Origin: Caecitellus pseudoparvulus
Taxonomy: Eukaryota; Bigyra: Bicosoecida
Length of the DNA: 64,000 nt
Direction of reading: 5' to 3'
Assembly (NCBI GenBank): GCA_965644315.1
Contig: CBFFRQ010000031.1
Location: forward strand, 62,001-126,000
The notes beneath the pieces are model-generated. The model was not told the origin of the DNA and did not search any database. It saw only the letters and a program-made list of their open reading frames with translations. Each line of letters begins with the position of its first letter. The stretch's first letter is position 1. Below are positions 59,347 through 64,000 of the stretch, in pieces. The position numbers and the translations under genes were made by a program.

Positions 59347-62046
59347 ATGCAACCAGAAATAGCCGTGCCCAGCGAATCGACTGTGCACGTCTACTGTCTT
59401 TTACTGTGCAGGATGCAACCTCGAAAGAGCCGAAGGGCCCTCGGGGCAGCCGAGGTGAACAACGGCAGCAACGTTGCTGCAACAGGCACTCGCAAGCCCG
59501 CGGTGCCCTCCCACATCGTCCCACGCCGCGCCCCCACCATCGTCAAGGACCATGTTGCTGAAACAAGTGAGCCCAGCAAGGCCGTCGCTGGCAGGGTGCG
59601 CCGGGCAGCCCCCCGTGTTGACTCGGGCATGCCCCGGCGTCGCTCCACCGCCTCGGGCGCCTCTGTGGCCAGCGCCACGAGCCAGGCCGGCGCCAGCCTC
59701 GCATCCAGGCGGCAGAAACGGCGCCTGGATGACAGCAGTGACAGTGTGGGCGCTGCACGCCCCCGCCCAGCAAAGGCAGGGGGCCACACCAAGCGACGCC
59801 GCGCCAGTGGCAAGGCGCCCACCGCTCGGCAGAAGAGCGTGCAGGTGCTGCTGGTGAGCCGCGTGAAGGAAGCACGCGCTGCCGCTGCCCTGGGGCAGGT
59901 GGACACCGCTCGCAGCGTGCTGTCCGAGCTGGCCTCCGCCGTCCCTGAGGTGCGCCAGCGGTCCCTGTACTGGGTGTACGCCGCCCGTCTGGAGGAGGGG
60001 CAGGGGGCGCCCCACGTCGCCATGGACCTGCTCATCCGCGGCAGGGAGGCGGTGAAGGCGGACCAGTGGGAGTACAACAACGTCAGCCAGGCGCTGCACG
60101 CCCTGGCCGGGCGCATCCCCCACCTCCCCTCCATCCTGGACTCTGCTCGTAAGCGCCGCCTGGCGTGGAGTGCCGCCCGCCCAGCCCTGCCACAGCCCAG
60201 CCCTGCGCCTGGGGCCAGCGACGCGCCCGTGACGGAGGCTGCAGTGGACTCTCCGCCGCCTGTCACGTCGCCTGCGGTGCCGCGGGCTCTGAAGTGGACA
60301 GCAGTCGCCCATGCCGCAGAGACAGCCACGCCCCCTGCCCCGCCAGCTGCGGAGGGGGTGGTGCCTAGCGCTAGCAGTCCACAGCCAGCTTGCCAGGTGC
60401 TGGACAGCCCTGACGGAGCGCCCACAGGGGAGGCAGCGGCGGCCCCCGCGTCCCCTGATGTGGCGCCTTCGCCCCCCCCCCTCACATCCAGCGCCATCAA
60501 GACTGCGCCCTCCCCTGACGTGGCGCCTTCGCCGCCACCCCTGGCCTCCAGCGCCATCAAGCCCGGTGCACAGGATGACGTGGCGGCGTCACCCCCCCTC
60601 GTGACGTCAGCGGCGCTGACTGCGCCCGTCGCACGCACGCCGAGCAGTGCCCTGCCCACGCCCCATGCTTCCGCCTTCAAAGCCCCGGGCACTGCCTCGT
60701 CAGGAGCATCCACAGTGCCCAGTCCCAGCAGCCTGGACGAGCAGGGGGAGGGGGAGGCGGCGGAGACGTCACCGGCGCAGGCCCCCATCACCCCCAGCCG
60801 CGTGATGGGGTCTGTGCCCGTCTTCGCGGCGGTGCAGGCCAGACCCAGCACCGCAGCAGCCATGGGCAGCCCTTGTGTGGCAGCCGTCGTGCGCCGGTCC
60901 GCCCGCATCGCCTGGACGGCGGGCTCCAAGGTCACAGGCGTACCGCCCACTGCCGTTGGCATCGCCGGCTCCCCCTGTGGCAGCTCTGCAGAGGGCTCTG
61001 TGGGTGGGGAGGTGCTACTGACGCCACTGCGGGGGAAGGGGCGGCACCCCGCTGCCCCTCGCTCCGCGCCAGCTGGCCCCGTGCCGGGGGATGACACCTC
61101 CATCACCTCCGCCTCCTCTGTGCTCGTGCCACAGGCCTTTGCTCGCACGCGGCAGGAAGTGCTGACGGCTGCAGAGTGGGCCGTGCTGCCCAACCCTGCA
61201 GCGGCCAGCCTGGGCAGCCCCATCAACGAGCACGCAGTCATGCAGCCCGTGTCAGCTGCCAAGAGCAGCCGCCCCGCCCTGTCCCCCATCGGCGAGTCAC
61301 CTGCCTCGCCAGGCATCGCGGGTGACTCCGCCAGCCCGGCCTGGCAGCGTGGCGGCGCGTGCTCCCCGGCACCCCTGAGCCATGGACGCCGGCGCCAGGG
61401 CAGGGGTGGCGTGCCGCCCCGTTCCCCCCGCACCCCATCCTGGTGCGACACAGTGGCCAAGTTCGTCGCGCACCGCCACGCAGCCCAGGCTGGCGTGCTG
61501 CCCAGTGACGTGCCGGTGACACGGGCCACGCTCGCCGGTGCGGCGCATGCCCAGGCGGCGCAGCAGCAAGCTGCCCATGCCGTGGCCAGCGGCAGCCCGC
61601 TGAAGGCAAGCCCTGTGGGGTCTCGCTCCAGCCGTGGTACGCCGCCACGACGGGGTGCCCCTTCGCCCCTCCGCACCGCCGTGCACCCAGCAGCCGAGCC
61701 AGCCGTGTCTCCGCGCATCATGCAGGGCGCGGCAGCGGCGGCAGATGCAGCTCTGCAGGTGGAGGTGTCGCGGCGCATGTCCTCCAGCCCAGCCCCCGCC
61801 GCTGCGGCGACTGCGGCACCGACCCCCGTGTCGGAAGGCCATCCTGAGACTGGCCCTGCAGCCAGCCACGCCATGGCCTCTCCCCCGCCCAGCCAACGGC
61901 GCAAGTCGCGCCGCATTAGCGCTGGCACTCCCCGACGTGGCGGCAGCGCGGGTACCAAGGCCACAGCAGACTCCACGCTGGTGTCCCCTGACCGTCGGTG
62001 TAAGCGGCGAGGCGGCGTGAAAACCACAACCCCCCGCCGGAAGTGA
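59347..62046 (+). CDS. Basic S/T-P-rich protein of unknown function
   Basis: About 899 aa from ATG 59347; in-frame ATGs also occur at 59212 and 59413, and an acceptor-like CTGTGCAG just before 59413 leaves a 5' intron possible. Residues about 1-180 are rich in Arg, Lys, Ser and Ala with nuclear-signal-like clusters (SRRQKRRLDD; HTKRRRASGK). A helical domain follows at about 160-265 (VLLVSRVKEARAAAALGQVD; SLYWVYAARLEEGQ). The rest is low in complexity with many Ser/Thr-Pro sites (PPRSPRTPSW, ASPGIAGDSASPA) and a basic end (PDRRCKRRGGVKTTTPRRK). Composition suggests a nuclear or mitotic CDK substrate; this is inference only. An antisense frame of similar length exists. Confidence 0.6.
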   Translation: MQPEIAVPSESTVHVYCLLLCRMQPRKSRRALGAAEVNNGSNVAATGTRKPAVPSHIVPRRAPTIVKDHVAETSEPSKAVAGRVRRAAPRVDSGMPRRRSTASGASVASATSQAGASLASRRQKRRLDDSSDSVGAARPRPAKAGGHTKRRRASGKAPTARQKSVQVLLVSRVKEARAAAALGQVDTARSVLSELASAVPEVRQRSLYWVYAARLEEGQGAPHVAMDLLIRGREAVKADQWEYNNVSQALHALAGRIPHLPSILDSARKRRLAWSAARPALPQPSPAPGASDAPVTEAAVDSPPPVTSPAVPRALKWTAVAHAAETATPPAPPAAEGVVPSASSPQPACQVLDSPDGAPTGEAAAAPASPDVAPSPPPLTSSAIKTAPSPDVAPSPPPLASSAIKPGAQDDVAASPPLVTSAALTAPVARTPSSALPTPHASAFKAPGTASSGASTVPSPSSLDEQGEGEAAETSPAQAPITPSRVMGSVPVFAAVQARPSTAAAMGSPCVAAVVRRSARIAWTAGSKVTGVPPTAVGIAGSPCGSSAEGSVGGEVLLTPLRGKGRHPAAPRSAPAGPVPGDDTSITSASSVLVPQAFARTRQEVLTAAEWAVLPNPAAASLGSPINEHAVMQPVSAAKSSRPALSPIGESPASPGIAGDSASPAWQRGGACSPAPLSHGRRRQGRGGVPPRSPRTPSWCDTVAKFVAHRHAAQAGVLPSDVPVTRATLAGAAHAQAAQQQAAHAVASGSPLKASPVGSRSSRGTPPRRGAPSPLRTAVHPAAEPAVSPRIMQGAAAAADAALQVEVSRRMSSSPAPAAAATAAPTPVSEGHPETGPAASHAMASPPPSQRRKSRRISAGTPRRGGSAGTKATADSTLVSPDRRCKRRGGVKTTTPRRK

Positions 62047-62122
62047 GCCGGGGGGGGAGCAGGGCAGCAGATGCAGAGCATGCAGCTGGCCCGGAGTGTA
62101 TTGAATGCAGTGGTTCTGCGCC

Positions 62123-63028
62123 CTACCTCGCCTCCCACGGCTGCCCGAAGGTGTCAGCCCGCACCATGTCTGGCAGTGCGAAGCGTGGACTGCGCCGGGC
62201 CTGGGAGGGGTCCTCCGCGTGTGCCTGCCCCATGGAGATGATGAGGGGCACGTCGTACCTGCTGGGGATGTCCAGCGCCCGGGCGATGCGGTCTCCGTCG
62301 AAGCCCTCCATGGGACAGGTCGCCAGTCCGTGGGCCGTCGCCGCGAGCAGCATGGTGCTGGCTGCCATGGCCGTTTGCTTGTACGCCCACGCCGTGGGAG
62401 ATTGGGGTGTCGGCATGGGGGTCAGCGCGGATGCAGCCCGGATGAGGGTGGAGCGCACCAGGCTCGCGATGCGCGGCAGGGGGCCCGAAGCGAAGGCTGC
62501 CGCATTCATTGGCAGGGAAGCAAGGTACCCTTCGTGCGCCCCGCTGGACCGCTCCATCTGCACCACCGCGTCCACTCGGCGCAGGGACTCCAAATCAGCT
62601 GCGAATACAGCTGTCACGGCTGCGTCCTGCACACGCCAGGCGTTCGGGCCCAGGCACGCGTCCGCCACGGCAGCCTTGGCCTCCTCTGACTGCACCATGA
62701 CGATGGTATACGGCTGGAGGTTGAAGCCGGAAGGCGAACGCTGGGAAAGGGGTTGGGGGGCGAGGCAGTGGTGAGGGGCTTGCCTGCAGAAGCTGGAGTG
62801 CATCTCCGTACGCACCAGCGTTTGGGTCAGGATGTCCTCCAACACGTCAGGGGGTATCACGCTGTCTCGCTGGAAGCGCTTGCAGGACCGGCGCGTGTTG
62901 ACCACCTCCCGCATGACGTCAGCCGCTGAGGTGGATGCAGCACGATACCAAGCCCTGACCAGCGGTAGCCTGACGGTCTGCACCGCAAGACTCTGCGTCC
63001 CTGCTGCACAACAGCGGCGCAGCGCCAT
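62123..63028 (-). CDS. Nitroreductase-family flavoprotein, probably organellar
   Basis: Exons 62816-63028 and 62123-62740 (75-bp intron without in-frame stop) give 276 aa. The N-terminus MALRRCCAAGTQSLAVQTVR and on to WYRAAS resembles a mitochondrial presequence. The FMN-binding start is VVNTRRSCKRFQRDSVIPPD; after the splice come RSPSGFNLQPYTIVMVQSEE, a shifted form of the family SPSxxNxQPW motif, and near the end LATCPMEGFDGDRIARALDI and VPLIISMG. These enzymes reduce nitro compounds, quinones or flavins with NAD(P)H. It converges with the S/T-P-rich gene, 76 bp apart. Confidence 0.85.
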   Translation of the reverse strand: MALRRCCAAGTQSLAVQTVRLPLVRAWYRAASTSAADVMREVVNTRRSCKRFQRDSVIPPDVLEDILTQTLVRTEMHSSFCRQAPHHCLAPQPLSQRSPSGFNLQPYTIVMVQSEEAKAAVADACLGPNAWRVQDAAVTAVFAADLESLRRVDAVVQMERSSGAHEGYLASLPMNAAAFASGPLPRIASLVRSTLIRAASALTPMPTPQSPTAWAYKQTAMAASTMLLAATAHGLATCPMEGFDGDRIARALDIPSRYDVPLIISMGQAHAEDPSQARRSPRFALPDMVRADTFGQPWEAR

Positions 63029-63545
63029 GGTGCTGAACGCTGGCGAAACGCAAGCAAGGCTGAAAACTGAGACGCCGCCTGGCGCCGCCTGCCACGCAGT
63101 AGTGGTACAGACAGCAGGTGATTTACTTAAGAGTCGAAATGCTGCTGTGATGGTCGTGTGATTTTTTTAATTTGGTGCACCCATCGCACGAAAAAGCAAC
63201 TTTTAGTACTCTGTGACATAAAGGAGAGCACAGCAGTAAAGAAGGGTAGTTACGCTTTCTTGGATTATTGCTTCCTGAAAGATGAACATGAATGCACCGT
63301 TTTGCATGCATACACAGATGCCCTCCGCACCATGGATCAAATCATCAAGCTCCAGGACCTCTGAGAGCCGTTTGGCTTGCTAGTCAAGGCGCACATGGCA
63401 ACAGTGCGCGCTGTGCAAGGCTGTTGCCGGGAAGGCGGCGCACAGGATTCCAACGAAGCAAGCCGGCGATCCAGCGGTGCTTCGGGCTGCACCGCCTGAG
63501 GCGCTTACCGCAGCCTTCCGTTTAGGGGTAGTGAGGAAAGGGTGA
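63029..63545. other. Intergenic region with an AT-rich patch
   Basis: 517 bp. The stretch 63115-63360 is clearly richer in A and T than the rest of the window. It holds a 60-codon stop-free run ending at 63364 that lacks an ATG start. No recognised element. Confidence 0.5.
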
Positions 63546-64000
63546 ATGAAGCCTTTCGGCATCAGTTTGTGGGCCTGCCTCTTGGCTGGGCTGGCGGCAG
63601 GCACGGGGGCATGGGCAGTCGCTGCGCGACAGTGGAGTTCAGCACCTTCCCTTGCACCCTCATTCGCGGCCAAGGTCAGGGCCAAGTCTGCAGCCACTGC
63701 ACACACGACAACACCTGCGTCTTGGCCATTTCCCTCGCCACACCCGGATCCCATGGACTCCTTCATGCCGCTGCATGGCCAGATCCGTGACGCGGTGCAG
63801 GCTGGCGCAGTGGGCGAGCTGGGGGCTTTCTTCGTGGACAACACCTTCCTCGCACGCAACGTCGTGCAAGACATGCTGGGCACACAGGACAACTACGGCG
63901 CGTCGGTGACGTGGCAAGCCCTGCAAGGCTTCGCGGGCGCCTCCTCCTTGGCTGGCCACATCGCGGCAAGAGTGGCGGCAGGGGCGCCGCTGGCAGAGGG
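63546..64000 (+). CDS. Type II signal-anchor protein, truncated by window end
   Basis: From ATG 63546 the frame stays open to the window edge (151 complete codons). Residues about 5-27 (GISLWACLLAGLAAGTGAWA) form a hydrophobic segment near the start, followed by a Ser/Ala/Pro-rich stalk and then a more ordered region (MDSFMPLHGQIRDAVQAGAV; FLARNVVQDMLGTQDNYG). This looks like a signal peptide or signal anchor with a luminal or extracellular domain. I do not recognise the family, and most of the protein lies outside the window. Confidence 0.6.
   Translation, partial: MKPFGISLWACLLAGLAAGTGAWAVAARQWSSAPSLAPSFAAKVRAKSAATAHTTTPASWPFPSPHPDPMDSFMPLHGQIRDAVQAGAVGELGAFFVDNTFLARNVVQDMLGTQDNYGASVTWQALQGFAGASSLAGHIAARVAAGAPLAE

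Noticed and set aside
59391-62138. 915-codon minus-strand frame opposite the S/T-P-rich gene
   Set aside because: The plus frame has the recurrent upstream element, Lys/Arg clusters and a helical domain; the minus frame is a compositional mirror in GC-rich DNA. Not fully excluded.
63158-63364. Small gene in the AT-rich island
   Set aside because: It begins with GTG rather than ATG and has no recognisable domain; reported only as an oddity.

Overview
The window is GC-rich nuclear DNA from a unicellular eukaryote. Almost every gene I could reconstruct has short GT-AG spliceosomal introns (mostly 63-118 bp). The gene content is eukaryotic throughout: NatB subunit, BRCA2, GCN5, DOT1-like, kinesin, cyclin, Rab escort protein, serine palmitoyltransferase. 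A CEP19-like protein implies a flagellum or cilium. A bacterial-type enoyl-ACP reductase (FabI) fits an alga or another lineage with a plastid history. RasGEF and RhoGAP genes argue against a land plant. I cannot name the species. Genes alternate strands. Convergent neighbours are packed to within 4-82 bp or overlap, and divergent pairs share short promoters.

Layout. 1-5064: 3' part missing NatB auxiliary subunit (-), FkbM methyltransferase (+), CEP19-like (+). 5137-10446: PMCA-type Ca2+ pump (-), degenerate TraB-like protein (+). 10529-16998: ARID-like protein (-), chorismate-lyase-fold protein (+), CobW/ZNG1 GTPase (+), FabI-type reductase (-). 17183-24757: unknown Ser/Pro-rich protein (-), giant single-exon helical-repeat protein (+). 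25105-31615: DOT1-like methyltransferase, NIF3 family, LisH-RasGEF (all +). 31627-35777: LYRM2-like (-), GCN5 (+), Maf (-), renalase-like (+). 35752-44936, all -: BRCA2, a family-16 methyltransferase, LCB2. 45163-52943, all -: RhoGAP, AhpC-like redoxin, kinesin. 53119-62046, all +: Rab escort protein, PHB-depolymerase-like secreted hydrolase, A/B-type cyclin, basic S/T-P protein. 62123-63028: nitroreductase (-). 63546-end: truncated signal-anchor protein (+).

Most striking points. (1) The BRCA2 homologue (35752-41970) carries 16 nearly identical 35-residue BRC-like repeats. They sit not at the N-terminus but where the tower insertion of OB2 is expected, between the OB1 and OB2/OB3 parts of the DNA-binding domain. 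(2) An 11-bp element, CAATTTCCGCA / TGCGGAAATTG, occurs eight times exactly and several times with one or two changes. It usually lies 2-48 bp upstream of a start codon and often between divergent genes. It looks like an undescribed core-promoter or initiator-type element, and it helped choose several starts. Exon structures are my own reconstructions from splice consensus and protein similarity by eye; none was checked by transcript or database search.
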